Source: Candidatus Sumerlaeota bacterium
Lineage (GTDB): Bacteria > Sumerlaeota > Sumerlaeia > JADFCW01
Direction of reading: 5' to 3'
NCBI GenBank assembly: GCA_017161705.1
Contig: JADFCW010000026.1
Coordinates: forward strand, 1-32,083
DNA length: 32,083 nt
Below, one piece after another: positions 1 to 8,109 of the stretch. The notes under the pieces were generated by a model. The model was not told where the DNA came from. It ran no database searches and worked only from the letters and a program-made list of their open reading frames with translations. How positions within the stretch are numbered: the first letter of the stretch is position 1; every line of letters begins with the position of its first letter. A program made the translations under genes and the position numbers.

Positions 1-460
1 CGTTGAGACTCGCCAAGCCGGGAATGACATGCTGAAGCATTGGCGTTACGAAGGCCAGGGCAAAGTAGCCGTAGATGATCGTGGGAATCCCCGCCAGTAT
101 CTCCACGGCCGGCTTGAGTACCCGGCGGACGCGGCCGGAGGCGTACTCGCTCATATAGATCGCCCCCAGCAGACCGAGCGGCAGGGCCACCGCGATGGCG
201 ATGGTGCTCGTGAGGAGCGTCCCGGACATCAGCGCCCAGATGCCGAAGTGCTTCTGGGCGAACAAGGGTGTCCACTGGGTATCACCGAAGAACTGCCTGA
301 AGGATACCTCGCGGAAAAACCCGACCGTCTCGACCAGCAGCACCAGGATGATGCCCGCCGTGGTCAAGACCGATACGACGGCGCAGGCCAGCAACATGGT
401 TGAAACGACCCGCTCCGACAGCGGGCGTGGTTTTCGCAAGTCCTTCAATATCCGCGTCAT
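1..460 (-). CDS. pstC: Phosphate ABC transporter permease PstC, N-terminal part (cut by window edge)
   Basis: This is one of the two inner-membrane permease subunits of the high-affinity PstSCAB phosphate importer. The first 153 residues are visible and the frame stays open to position 1. The protein starts with a short basic cytoplasmic segment (MTRILKDLRKPRP). A transmembrane helix follows at about residues 20-45, then a periplasmic stretch with the PstC-type FFRE...QFFGDTQWTP, and a second membrane segment at about 73-105 ending in YMSEYAS. Next comes the family's cytoplasmic loop LKPAVEILAGIPTIIYGYFA. The ATG lies 7 bases after the pstS stop codon, so the two are co-transcribed. pstA, pstB and phoU would be expected beyond the left edge; that is inference from usual pst operon order. 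Confidence 0.93.
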   Translation of the reverse strand, partial: MTRILKDLRKPRPLSERVVSTMLLACAVVSVLTTAGIILVLLVETVGFFREVSFRQFFGDTQWTPLFAQKHFGIWALMSGTLLTSTIAIAVALPLGLLGAIYMSEYASGRVRRVLKPAVEILAGIPTIIYGYFALAFVTPMLQHVIPGLASLN

Positions 461-467
461 CGGGGTC

Positions 468-1481
468 TTACCGGCCCTCACGCTCCAGCAGTTCGTCGAT
501 CCTCACACCTACCTGCGAGCCCTTACCGCCGAACACCGAACCGGTGATCCGCTTGTCCACCCGCACTTGGGCCAGCGTGTAGGCCCGCTCTGGCAAAGGG
601 ATATAGCCGACTCCCCTGGCCAGTTTGGCGGCATGCTTCAGGTAGAAGTGGATGAATGCTTCGACCTCCGCCCGGTTGAGCGAATCCTTCCTCACATAGA
701 TGAAAATCGGCCGCGACAGCGGCTGGTATGTCCCGTCCATCACGGTCTCCAGGGATGGCGCGATGGGCCCCTTGCCGTTGGTGTCGTCCTCGTCGTCCAC
801 CGGCAGCAACTTGAGTTTGTCTTTGTTCTCCTCGTAGTAGGCCAGGCCGAAAAAGCCGAGGGCCAGTTCGTCGCCGGCGATACCCTGCACCAGGACGTTG
901 TCGTCCTCGCTGGAGGTGAAGTCGCCTCGGCTGGAGTGTTCCTTGCCGACGATAGCCTGGGTGAAGTAGTCGTAGGTGCCGCTGTCCACGCCGGCACCAT
1001 ACAGGTGAATCTCTCGGTCAGGCCAATCCGCGCGGACCTGGTTCCACCGCGTGATCTTGCCCTGGGCCTCCGGCTGCCAGAGCTCCTTGAGTTCCTTGAC
1101 CGTGATGCTTGTGGCCCAGGTGTTCCTCGGGTTGATCACCACCGCCAGCCCGTCATAGGCCACCGGCAACTCGATGTACTCGATGCCGGCCTTGGCGCAC
1201 GCCTCCGCCTCGCTGGGCTTGATCGGGCGGGAGGCATTGGAAATGTCTGTCTCTCCTGCGGCGAATTTCTCGAATCCGCCCCCCGTGCCTGAAACGCCCA
1301 CCACGACGCGCAGGCCGGGATTCACTTTCTGGAACTCCTCGGCTACTGCCTCCGTAATAGGGAACACCGTGCTGGATCCGTCAACCCGCACAGTTCCGCT
1401 TGCAACCACATTCTTCTTCTCGCACCCAGCCAGGCCGATTGCCAGAACGGCAACGAGAACACACACCATGCGCTTCTTCAT
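468..1481 (-). CDS. pstS: Phosphate-binding lipoprotein PstS
   Basis: This is the periplasmic, lipid-anchored phosphate-binding protein that feeds the Pst importer (337 aa). The N-terminus is a lipoprotein signal: MKKRMVC, a hydrophobic core, then the lipobox LAGC with the acylated Cys. The mature part has the PstS signatures [25 protein letters not shown] and SNASRPI, which contribute phosphate-binding Ser/Thr residues. The ATG at 1481 was chosen because an AAGGA Shine-Dalgarno lies about 9 bases upstream and the signal peptide begins there; a TTG six codons further upstream is in frame but less likely. It is first in the visible operon, directly before pstC. I saw no convincing Pho box in the 127 bases between the start and the IS remnant. 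Length is normal for the family. Confidence 0.95.
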   Translation of the reverse strand: MKKRMVCVLVAVLAIGLAGCEKKNVVASGTVRVDGSSTVFPITEAVAEEFQKVNPGLRVVVGVSGTGGGFEKFAAGETDISNASRPIKPSEAEACAKAGIEYIELPVAYDGLAVVINPRNTWATSITVKELKELWQPEAQGKITRWNQVRADWPDREIHLYGAGVDSGTYDYFTQAIVGKEHSSRGDFTSSEDDNVLVQGIAGDELALGFFGLAYYEENKDKLKLLPVDDEDDTNGKGPIAPSLETVMDGTYQPLSRPIFIYVRKDSLNRAEVEAFIHFYLKHAAKLARGVGYIPLPERAYTLAQVRVDKRITGSVFGGKGSQVGVRIDELLEREGR

Positions 1482-1608
1482 TGTCCATTTCCTTTCCAAG
1501 GGTAGCTTGTACTTTAATTAGCGACCTCAGCCCAGCGAAGGGACTGATGATAACCACCTGATCAAGAGCATATTCTGACCCCGCCCCGTGAATTCAAGTT
1601 TTTTTCTT

Positions 1609-1636
1609 GATCCTTCACAGCCCCCTATCCTTCACA
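1609..1636. repeat. Left terminal inverted repeat of the IS remnant
   Basis: GATCCTTCACA at 1609-1619 is an exact inverted match to 2411-2421, and a second ATCCTTCACA copy at 1627-1636 partly matches the inner part of the right end. The doubled motif within each end is unusual and could be a transposase-binding repeat. Confidence 0.55.
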
Positions 1637-2285
1637 TGGTTTTGTCAAGCGACAGGTGGAGGCTCTGCCGCGGTGTATTGGGGGACGGCAGGGTAGGAAA
1701 CTCTCCTTGGGTCTTTCGGGGGGCTTCGCTTGGTTGTCGGGGGAACCTCGCTCGGTTGGCGAGGTGCGACCTCACCTCCTCTCTCGGCCAGCAGCCTCTA
1801 TCCACATCGGCAGCAGGCCGACCAAGTGTTGGAATTCGCGCTGAACCGTCTGGCAGCCCCCCCAGCAGATTGACCGTCACCCGGCGCGCGTGGTAGGCCA
1901 TGCGGGCCGGCAACGTCAGCAGGTCTTTGTAGCGGTTCTCCAGACCCGCCTTCCGCTCATACAACGACCAGATCGCCTCGGCGTAACCGATCTTCCGACG
2001 CACCACCCAACCCCAACAATGCCAATGCCGCGCTTTCGCCCTGCAGGTCCTCCGCTCCACAAGTCCCCTGAGAGCCCGTCAACAACCACATCACCACAGA
2101 CTTGATCATCGTCAGCCAGTCCATCCTGCGTGTCCGAGCCGGTAGCGCTCGCTTCACCTCCCTTTACAATCCCATCTGTCGCGCCGCTGCCTCCACAGCG
2201 GCAACCCGCCGAACGCCGTCACCGGCTCGTCGTCATACTCCCCCCGAATCGCCTTCACCTTCCTCTGCTTCCTGCTGGTCACCAT
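1632..2285 (-). pseudogene. Broken transposase, IS1380 family-like
   Basis: A strong ribosome-binding site (AAGGAGG, 7 bases before ATG 2285) opens a frame beginning MVTSRKQRKVK and continuing VTAFGGLPLW, similar to the IS1380 N-terminus. That frame stops at 2154. A shifted frame continues as MDWLTMIKSVVMWLLTG then EDLQGESAALALLGL, the family's N-terminal helical region. The third frame then jumps straight to the C-terminal region, IWSLYERKAGLENRYKDL followed by LPARMAYHARRVTVNL, so the central catalytic part is missing. I see at least two frameshifts and one large deletion. The family call is pattern recognition from memory, not a search. It is clearly non-functional as a transposase. Confidence 0.6.
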
Positions 2286-2394
2286 CTGACGTCCTCCTTG
2301 ACGTCGTTTGCGCTCTTCCCTCAGCGCGCAACTCCAACAACCACAAACTTCCTGACGCCCGGATGGTTTTTGCAAACGGTCTTTTCGAGGCGAA

Positions 2395-2421
2395 GTGAAA
2401 GATCGAGGGATGTGAAGGATC
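2395..2421. repeat. Right terminal inverted repeat of the IS remnant
   Basis: GTGAAAGATC followed by TGTGAAGGATC (2411-2421) mirrors the left end at 1609-1636. The outer 11 bases are perfect and the inner part is degenerate. Confidence 0.55.
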
Positions 2422-2485
2422 GAAGGCAGGCGCAGGGGCGTTGAAATAAGAGGTAGCGCAGGCTTGTAAGAGTGTACCGAGGTTT

Positions 2486-2785
2486 TTAGAGGAGGTCCTG
2501 AAATGCCCGAAGAAGCCACGCCAGAAGCGGGTCGCGCCACCGGCCGATCAGCGCCAGGCCGAGTGCGGCGGCCAGAGCGAGCATCCGGAAGGGGTAGCGG
2601 TGGCACCAGGCGGCAAGGCCCCAGCGGTGCTCGTTGTCATGGTGATAGCGTTCGTGGGCGTCGAGCCGAGCGGCCAGAAGGGCGCGGAGTTCGAGCATCT
2701 GGGCTTCGATGTCGGCGAGGCGCTCGTGGAGGTGGCGGAGTTCGGCGCGCATGAGGCCGCGCAGAATTTTGGGGATGTTGGACAT
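2486..2785 (-). CDS. Small coiled-coil/transmembrane protein, last gene of the tail-like block
   Basis: A 99-aa protein of unknown function. Residues about 10-45 are a charged, leucine-rich amphipathic helix (LRHLHERLADIEAQMLELRA) likely to form a coiled coil. A histidine-rich stretch (ERYHHDNEHRW) follows. Residues about 66-82 (FRMLALAAALGLALIG) form one membrane helix, and the tail is amphipathic. An N-terminal coil with a C-terminal membrane anchor is the layout of XhlA-type phage proteins and some holins, and the position after a tail-fibre-like gene fits that. The resemblance is one of architecture only, with no shared motif. The start is supported by GGAG 8 bases before the ATG. The spacer to the upstream fibre gene is 65 bases, so co-transcription is likely. 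Confidence 0.72.
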   Translation of the reverse strand: MSNIPKILRGLMRAELRHLHERLADIEAQMLELRALLAARLDAHERYHHDNEHRWGLAAWCHRYPFRMLALAAALGLALIGRWRDPLLAWLLRAFQDLL

Positions 2786-2850
2786 AGAAAAGGCTCCAAA
2801 AGATCAGACGGAATAGGCGATGCGGACAAAATGGACAAAGTGGGAGATTT
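2786..2850. repeat. Low-complexity TCCA/TCCG-type spacer
   Basis: Read on the minus strand, this spacer carries TTTGTCCATTTTGTCCGC and then ATTCCGTC, a loose run of short TCCA/TCCG units. Similar units occur in two other spacers of the same gene block (4640-4690 and 8110-8270). It also contains the ribosome-binding site of the 99-aa gene. Confidence 0.4.
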
Positions 2851-4587
2851 CTATTCGAGGTGATACTCGATCTTGAAGCGATAGAGGTTCATAGCGCCGG
2901 CACCGGAGTTGCTGAAGATCAATTTCAACACGTAGCTCTTGTTGTCGTCCATCGTATAATCGGTGTCCAATATTTGGTGTGTGGCGGTGATGTCGTCGGT
3001 GTGCTGGACGACCGCAGCGCCGGCGTCGTCCACGAGGGCGGCTTCGTCAATTAGGGTGCCGGAGCCGCCGGATTGAGCGCAGGCAACGGTGATGCGGTCA
3101 ATGACGACGTGGGCGCCAAGAACGTCGGCGGGGACGGCGAATGCGAAATACGCATGGCCGCTTGCGGCAAAGCTCAGACAGGGCAAATGCTGGGCGGGCG
3201 ATACGTTCGAGGCAGCCGCGATGTAAGCCGCAGTGGGGTGGATAGTCAGAATGAAAGGGGCGTCCGTGCCGTCGGGAAGGGTCAGGCGCGCATCGGCGGC
3301 CATGGCGACGTTGCCGTCGGAGTCGCATTGCCAGACGGCGGCATCCGCGGCGTCGCGGATTTTGACTTTCTTGGCACCGGCGGAGTCGTTGAGATCGAGC
3401 CAGATGTCCTCGTGCGACTGGATGTGGATATATCGGCTGCTGGCGCTGGTTTTCAGCGAGAGATTGGTGTGGCCGAAGCCGCTGACCTCGGCCGTGAACA
3501 TATTGGCGCAGTCCACCTGTGCGCTGGTCTTGAAGACGCCATCGGCACGCCAGTGGCGCGAGGCAGACTCATAGAGAAGATAATCGCCGCTGCCGCTGAG
3601 ACCGGAATTGGACAGATCAATGCCGCGCGTAGGGACGCTGCCGAGGTTCTTGATACTCAGCGCGGCGGTGGTGGCTAGGGCGCCGCCGCCGTCGAGCGTG
3701 AGGCGCGGGGCGGTGATCGAGCCGGTAGCCAGACCGTCGGCAAACGAAAGAGTCCCGAAGACGCGGATGGGGGAAAGAAAGTCCCACTGGCCGGCAATGT
3801 CTTCGTTGGCGGTGCGGCTGAGAAGGGCGCCCGCGCTAATGCCGTTAATGCTGACGAAATTGACCAGCGCCGCTTCGGGCAGGCCCGACAAGCCGCGGCC
3901 GTCGAGCGCAGTATGGATCCGGGCTGCGCCGACAGCGAGATGAGAGAGCGAAGCGCTGGTGGCGCGGACGGGACGCGAGAACTCGAACTCGCCGGGGTTG
4001 CCGAAATAGGAAAGGCGCGGAGAGTTGTAGCCAGCGCCGAATTCGAGGACGGCATTGGGGCCGGGCGCTTGCGGCTCGATGCGGAGCGTTCCAACGAAGA
4101 CAGGCGTTCCGGTGAAGCGCCATGCGCCGGCGATACTTTCGACGGCGTTCTTGAGGACGTGGATCTGGCCGTCTTCGACGTGGCCGCCCAGCGTGGTGTT
4201 GTTTCCAATGTCGGGCGGGATAGGCAACTCGGCGTTGTAGTCGGCCGTGTGACGCTGCCAGTGACGCGCGTCGTTGAGATAATGGGCGTGGTCATCGTCG
4301 GCGAGGCCAGTCAGTTGGCCGTGGTCGCTGCGGCCGGCCAGCAATTGGGAGAGTGTGACGGTGGCGGCGACGTCCTGGTCGCGGAAGGTCAGCGAGCCGG
4401 TGGTGCTGCGCGACAGGCAAACGGTGCCGTCATAGGCGCCGTTGCGGCCGAATTCGACGCGGCCGGTCTGGATGGCGGGGGCGGGAGCGGGAGCAGCGAG
4501 CACAGCGAGAACAGCGAGGGCGGCGGCCGCTTGTTTTTGAAATGCCCGAAAAGCCCCAGCGAACGGGATGCGATTTCTGTTATTCAT
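2851..4587 (-). CDS. Exported phage tail-fibre-like protein
   Basis: A 578-aa protein. The ATG at 4587 has a strong ribosome-binding site (GGAGGGAGA, about 4 bases upstream). Residues 1-38 look like a Sec signal peptide: a basic start (MNNRNR), an Ala/Leu/Val core, then APAPAPA before IQTG. After it comes a segment typical of phage fibres and baseplate appendages, including HGQLTGL and DDDHAHYLNDARH at 97-109. Repeated modules follow with similar ends (SIAGAWRFTGTPVFVGTL, DIAGQWDFLSPIRVFGTL) and a region resembling trimeric fibre shafts. The last 110 residues or so look like a beta-rich, jelly-roll-like binding domain (YIAAASNVSPAQHLPCL to MNLYRFKIEYHLE). A tail fibre with a signal peptide is unusual, because phage tails assemble in the cytoplasm. 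It lies just downstream of the hub-like gene. It could instead be a secreted adhesin. Confidence 0.75.
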   Translation of the reverse strand: MNNRNRIPFAGAFRAFQKQAAAALAVLAVLAAPAPAPAIQTGRVEFGRNGAYDGTVCLSRSTTGSLTFRDQDVAATVTLSQLLAGRSDHGQLTGLADDDHAHYLNDARHWQRHTADYNAELPIPPDIGNNTTLGGHVEDGQIHVLKNAVESIAGAWRFTGTPVFVGTLRIEPQAPGPNAVLEFGAGYNSPRLSYFGNPGEFEFSRPVRATSASLSHLAVGAARIHTALDGRGLSGLPEAALVNFVSINGISAGALLSRTANEDIAGQWDFLSPIRVFGTLSFADGLATGSITAPRLTLDGGGALATTAALSIKNLGSVPTRGIDLSNSGLSGSGDYLLYESASRHWRADGVFKTSAQVDCANMFTAEVSGFGHTNLSLKTSASSRYIHIQSHEDIWLDLNDSAGAKKVKIRDAADAAVWQCDSDGNVAMAADARLTLPDGTDAPFILTIHPTAAYIAAASNVSPAQHLPCLSFAASGHAYFAFAVPADVLGAHVVIDRITVACAQSGGSGTLIDEAALVDDAGAAVVQHTDDITATHQILDTDYTMDDNKSYVLKLIFSNSGAGAMNLYRFKIEYHLE

Positions 4588-4610
4588 AATTTCTCCCTCC
4601 AAAATAATGA

Positions 4611-4630
4611 AGGCGGGCGCATGCCCGCCT
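4611..4630 (-). terminator. Hairpin just upstream of the fibre gene, terminator or attenuator
   Basis: Perfect 8-bp stem AGGCGGGC/GCCCGCCT with a 4-base loop. Read on the minus strand it is followed by TCATTATTTT. It lies 96 bases after the hub-gene stop and 23 bases before the fibre ATG, so it could end hub transcripts or reduce fibre expression. The T-tract is imperfect. Confidence 0.5.
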
Positions 4631-4639
4631 GAGACAGCG

Positions 4640-4690
4640 AACACTCGGACGGATGAGCCGGATCCGATGGATCTGACGGATTCCGAATCG
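4640..4690. repeat. Low-complexity CGGA/GGAT spacer repeat
   Basis: The spacer has closely spaced units: CGGACGGATGAG, CCGGATCCGATGGATC, TGACGGATTCCG. It does not look like coding sequence and matches in style the other spacer repeats of this gene block. Confidence 0.4.
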
Positions 4691-4725
4691 TCAGCGGGGA
4701 TTCAGGACGACGATCGGCCCGCCCG

Positions 4726-7700
4726 CTATAGCGGCGCGTGCTCCACGAGGCTTCCGGCCAGATCGAGCCGGTCTGCCGCGGCACGGTACGCGGCGGCGGC
4801 TGTGGTCAGATCGCACGAAAACAGGAAGAGCGTCTCGTCGGCAGCGTGGCACGCGTCGGTGCTCAAGCCCGACAGATCGGCGGATTCGGCGACGGCGCCC
4901 CGCAGGAGCAAACGCCCGCTGCAATCCAGCGCCATGACGCTCCGGTAGCCGGCGTGCGGTTCGCCGACGCCAAAGCAGATGCGCTGCTCGGTTGGGTCGT
5001 ATTCGACAGCCGCAGACATGTCGCTCACGGCGAGGCCGTGCTCGACCGCCTCGCCGGCGAGGCGCAGACAGCCGGTGCGATCGAGGGAAGCGACGCGCCG
5101 GCCCGCGATAACGAACACTTTTTCACTGCCGCCGGGCGGATGCACAATGTACGTGTGCGAGTCCTCATACCAGCAATACAGGGCGATGGATTGCAGAGCG
5201 AGGGTGAGTCGGACGCGCTGCAGATCGGGAAACTCGACAGCGACAACCTCGCCAGGGGCGCTGTTCAGGCGCGACGGGGCATAGGTCAGCGCAACGACAT
5301 CGCCGCGTTCGAGGTGCGCATGCGAAATCGGCAGCAAGACCTCGACCGTCGGGCATGGGTGCGCGAGGCGGTCGAGCCAGGCGGCGGCCAGACGGAGCGC
5401 CTGACCCGACGGCGCGCTTGCCAGCCAGCGGGCGTGGAAATCGCGGACGAGGCGGCGAATTCCCTGTGCGGCGCCGAAGTCGGGCGATTCGACTTCAATC
5501 CATGCCGCGCCGGAACGCAGTTCTGCGCCTGTCAGGGAGTAGGAAGCGCCGTAGCGAAGGCGGACGGCATTGGCAAGGTCGCGCAACGGTTGGCGGCGTT
5601 TGGCCAGCGGTGCGGAAAGAAGAGTTGTGCTATCCACCGACGCTGCGGTGTCGGACGCCAGCAGAAGCGGGCGCGAAGGGAGCAGCCGGAGTTTTCCGGC
5701 TTCGCAAACGAGTCGGCAGGCGCTTTCGGCGGCGATCTCGTCGAGCAGTTGGCCGACGGGAATGTGAGCGGCGAGGCGGCGGGAAAGCCGCCAGTCGCGG
5801 GCGTCGAGCCAGTCGCGGGCCTGCGCAAACGATTCGGCGTCAATGGCATCGGCGGGCCATCCGAGCCCGTCGGGGCTGGTGGCGAGCCATTCGATAAGGT
5901 CGGCCGGATTTTCGAGAAGCGTTCCGGCGGGAGCGAGCCCTTCGGCGTCGGCGTCGAAGCGGTCGGCCGCGACGGCGTCCTCGCGCGGCGAATACTCGAC
6001 CTCGAAGGCAAGGCCGGAAATGCGGATGTGCGCGGGGTCGCCGGGACCGGAAAACTGTACCCGCACGAACGGACAGGACGTTTCCTTTGGGGCGAAAAAG
6101 GCCCAGCCGCCGTTGGCTGCCACCAGTGTGGTCAGGTCGAAAACCTGCCGATAGATTTTGGTTGGCAAGGCCAACGGGGCGGGTGTCGAGGCTTCCACAG
6201 TGCCCGATCGCCACTGCGGGATCGTGCGCTCGCGGCCGGCGATTCGGGGACGATAGTTCAGAACCAGCCATGCGCCGTAGAGTTTGATCTGGCGGCCGTC
6301 GAGCGAGCGGACGGCAAATTGTGTGGCGGCGTGAACGAGGTTGTCGGTCGTGAGGCCGTTGGCTGTCACGACGGCGGAACAGGTAGCGGGAGCGCTGGCG
6401 GCCAGCACGGTCCAACTGTTTGCATACTTGCCGGCCAGAGCGACATCCAGCGAAACAGAGACAGGAGCATTCTCGTTCGTAGAGAGGCGAACGTGGAACT
6501 CGACCGTTTCCAGGGCAACCTCGGAGGAAGCACCGAGCGGCCGGCGCAGAAGGCGAAACATGAGCGGCGATGCGACGGCCGGCTCGCCGACGGCTTTGTT
6601 CTGCGTCCAGGTGCCGAGATTGCCGTCAATGGCGCGGTCGCGGTCGCTCCAGCCGGAGGCGGGCGGCAAGGTTTCGTCAAATTCCACAACGGCCGTCTGC
6701 AGGCCGATTTCAAACAGCGGGCGCATGTCAGCGATCTGGTCGCGGATCGAGTCCACGTGGGTGTGGGCCGGCAAGACGGCCATGTTTTCGCTTTGCGGTG
6801 GACGAGGGAGAGGAAAAGCGGCGGTTGCATCGCCGCGGCCGGCGATGACGGAGACAGTGCTCGAAGCCAGCCAGTGCTCGGATGCGCAGTATTCAATGGT
6901 CAATCGGCAGTGTTCGAACCGGCCGTAGCGCAAGGCGCCGCCGCTCAGGTCGCCGCGGTATTCGACTTCCAGACGCGGGGCGGAAGCGGTCACAACGGCG
7001 GCCATGGGCGAGTGGGGGCCTTCGAGTGCAGCCAGCGGGTTTGCGGCCGTGTTTTCCGCAGCGGCAAACCACAGGTTCGGGTCTTCGCGGCTGTCCATGC
7101 GCCGGACGGCGCGCGCGGGCGCATAGCGGACTTCGGCAGGCAGAACGGGGAAGACCACTTTCTGGACGTCGCGGCCGGCGATGCGGTCGGCGGCGACGCT
7201 GTATTCGGCCGGATCAAGCACACGGGCGCCGGAATAGACGGGGCCCACGGACTGGCAGAGATGATCGGCGACGAGGTATTGAAAGCCGCCTTCGGGGATC
7301 GAGTCCACAGCGGCGCCGTCGCGATGGTAGGCGGGCGCAGGGCGGCGGACGGGCGAGTCGTCGCGTCCGAGCGTGCGGCGGATGCGGTCGAGCGCGGAAT
7401 AGAAAATGACCTCGTCGCCGATTTGCACTGCGCCTTCAGCGGGAAAGACTGTTGCGTCCTCGACGGGGATGACACGCGCGTCGGACGAAAGCGCCTCGCG
7501 CAGATAGCCGCGCCGTCCCACGCGCCAGGGCACAAGCGGCGAACGGGCGATGCGGCCGAACAGCAGCGGGATCATTCGGCCGATTGCCGCGGGCGACAGG
7601 GCCGGGTCCATCGTGCGGAACAGGCGGCGGCCGATCATGCGCCGGCCGTCTGCTTCGAGCGCTTCGAGCAGATGCAGAATGGCCTTGCCGCTTTCCAGCA

Positions 7701-8097
7701 CGCAGGACTCGACGCGATACGTTTGAATCCAAACAATATCGGCCGGTTGAAGAACAAGGTTGGGATTGGGGAAGATGAAACCGATGCGGACGGTGCGGCC
7801 TTCGATGCCGTCGGATTCGACGCGCAATTCGAAGCGGTCGGCCCCCTGTTCGGCGGTGTTGGCCAATTCGATGCGGACGGCCGGGCGGACGGGCGGCGAA
7901 TCGGGCAAGATCGAGGGCAACACCAGGCCGAGTCCCTCGATGGCAACCACGATGGGACGATAGGCGTGGCTGCCGACAGCAATAGGGCGCGTGCTGTATC
8001 GGCCGATGTTATCAGACCAGTCGAGCTCGACCAGCCAGGCAAGATCATGGCTGTGGCTCTGGCGCAGGATGTTCATTTCGAAGGAGAGCGTTTTCAC
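4726..8097 (-). CDS. Phage tail hub/tip-like multidomain protein
   Basis: A 1123-aa protein, intact throughout. The GTG at 8097 was chosen because AGGAG lies 8 bases upstream; codons further upstream fall in spacer repeats. Residues about 10-200 resemble the module found in tail-assembly proteins of gene-transfer agents and siphophages (DUF2163-like layout). Residues 211-233 carry PVEDATVFPAEGAVQIGDE, a motif recurrent in minor tail proteins. The middle is beta-rich, with likely sugar-binding or jelly-roll-type modules around 470-700. Residues 730-811 carry NPADLIEWLATSPDGLGW, then LLDEIAAESACRLVCEAG and LRLLPSRP. That is the pattern of the lambda J/siphophage hub region. The C-terminal 200 residues have short repeated strands (VFVIAGRRVASLDRTGCL, MALDCSGRLLLRGAVAE) like a partial beta-propeller. 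Assignments are from recalled motifs, not alignment. Confidence 0.7.
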   Translation of the reverse strand: MKTLSFEMNILRQSHSHDLAWLVELDWSDNIGRYSTRPIAVGSHAYRPIVVAIEGLGLVLPSILPDSPPVRPAVRIELANTAEQGADRFELRVESDGIEGRTVRIGFIFPNPNLVLQPADIVWIQTYRVESCVLESGKAILHLLEALEADGRRMIGRRLFRTMDPALSPAAIGRMIPLLFGRIARSPLVPWRVGRRGYLREALSSDARVIPVEDATVFPAEGAVQIGDEVIFYSALDRIRRTLGRDDSPVRRPAPAYHRDGAAVDSIPEGGFQYLVADHLCQSVGPVYSGARVLDPAEYSVAADRIAGRDVQKVVFPVLPAEVRYAPARAVRRMDSREDPNLWFAAAENTAANPLAALEGPHSPMAAVVTASAPRLEVEYRGDLSGGALRYGRFEHCRLTIEYCASEHWLASSTVSVIAGRGDATAAFPLPRPPQSENMAVLPAHTHVDSIRDQIADMRPLFEIGLQTAVVEFDETLPPASGWSDRDRAIDGNLGTWTQNKAVGEPAVASPLMFRLLRRPLGASSEVALETVEFHVRLSTNENAPVSVSLDVALAGKYANSWTVLAASAPATCSAVVTANGLTTDNLVHAATQFAVRSLDGRQIKLYGAWLVLNYRPRIAGRERTIPQWRSGTVEASTPAPLALPTKIYRQVFDLTTLVAANGGWAFFAPKETSCPFVRVQFSGPGDPAHIRISGLAFEVEYSPREDAVAADRFDADAEGLAPAGTLLENPADLIEWLATSPDGLGWPADAIDAESFAQARDWLDARDWRLSRRLAAHIPVGQLLDEIAAESACRLVCEAGKLRLLPSRPLLLASDTAASVDSTTLLSAPLAKRRQPLRDLANAVRLRYGASYSLTGAELRSGAAWIEVESPDFGAAQGIRRLVRDFHARWLASAPSGQALRLAAAWLDRLAHPCPTVEVLLPISHAHLERGDVVALTYAPSRLNSAPGEVVAVEFPDLQRVRLTLALQSIALYCWYEDSHTYIVHPPGGSEKVFVIAGRRVASLDRTGCLRLAGEAVEHGLAVSDMSAAVEYDPTEQRICFGVGEPHAGYRSVMALDCSGRLLLRGAVAESADLSGLSTDACHAADETLFLFSCDLTTAAAAYRAAADRLDLAGSLVEHAPL

Positions 8098-8109
8098 TTG
8101 GGGGTCTCC

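Larger units (their letters stand above)
1609..2421 (-). mobile_element. Internally deleted IS1380-like insertion sequence remnant
   Basis: About 813 bases bounded by imperfect terminal inverted repeats. The left end (1609-1636) reads GATCCTTCACA, a spacer, then ATCCTTCACA. The reverse complement of the right end (2395-2421) reads GATCCTTCACA, a spacer, then GATCTTTCAC. Between them lie transposase fragments in three frames on the minus strand. Full IS1380 elements are roughly twice this length, so much of the interior is gone. I could not find a clear target-site duplication outside the repeats. It occupies most of the gap of about 1 kb between pstS and the tail-like block. The flanking 1482-1608 and 2422-2485 show no gene. 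Confidence 0.6.

Noticed and set aside
1482-1608. Pho box before pstS
   Set aside because: No pair of direct repeats matching a known PhoB-type site with correct spacing could be read; TTGAAT at 1587-1592 region lacks a good -10 partner.
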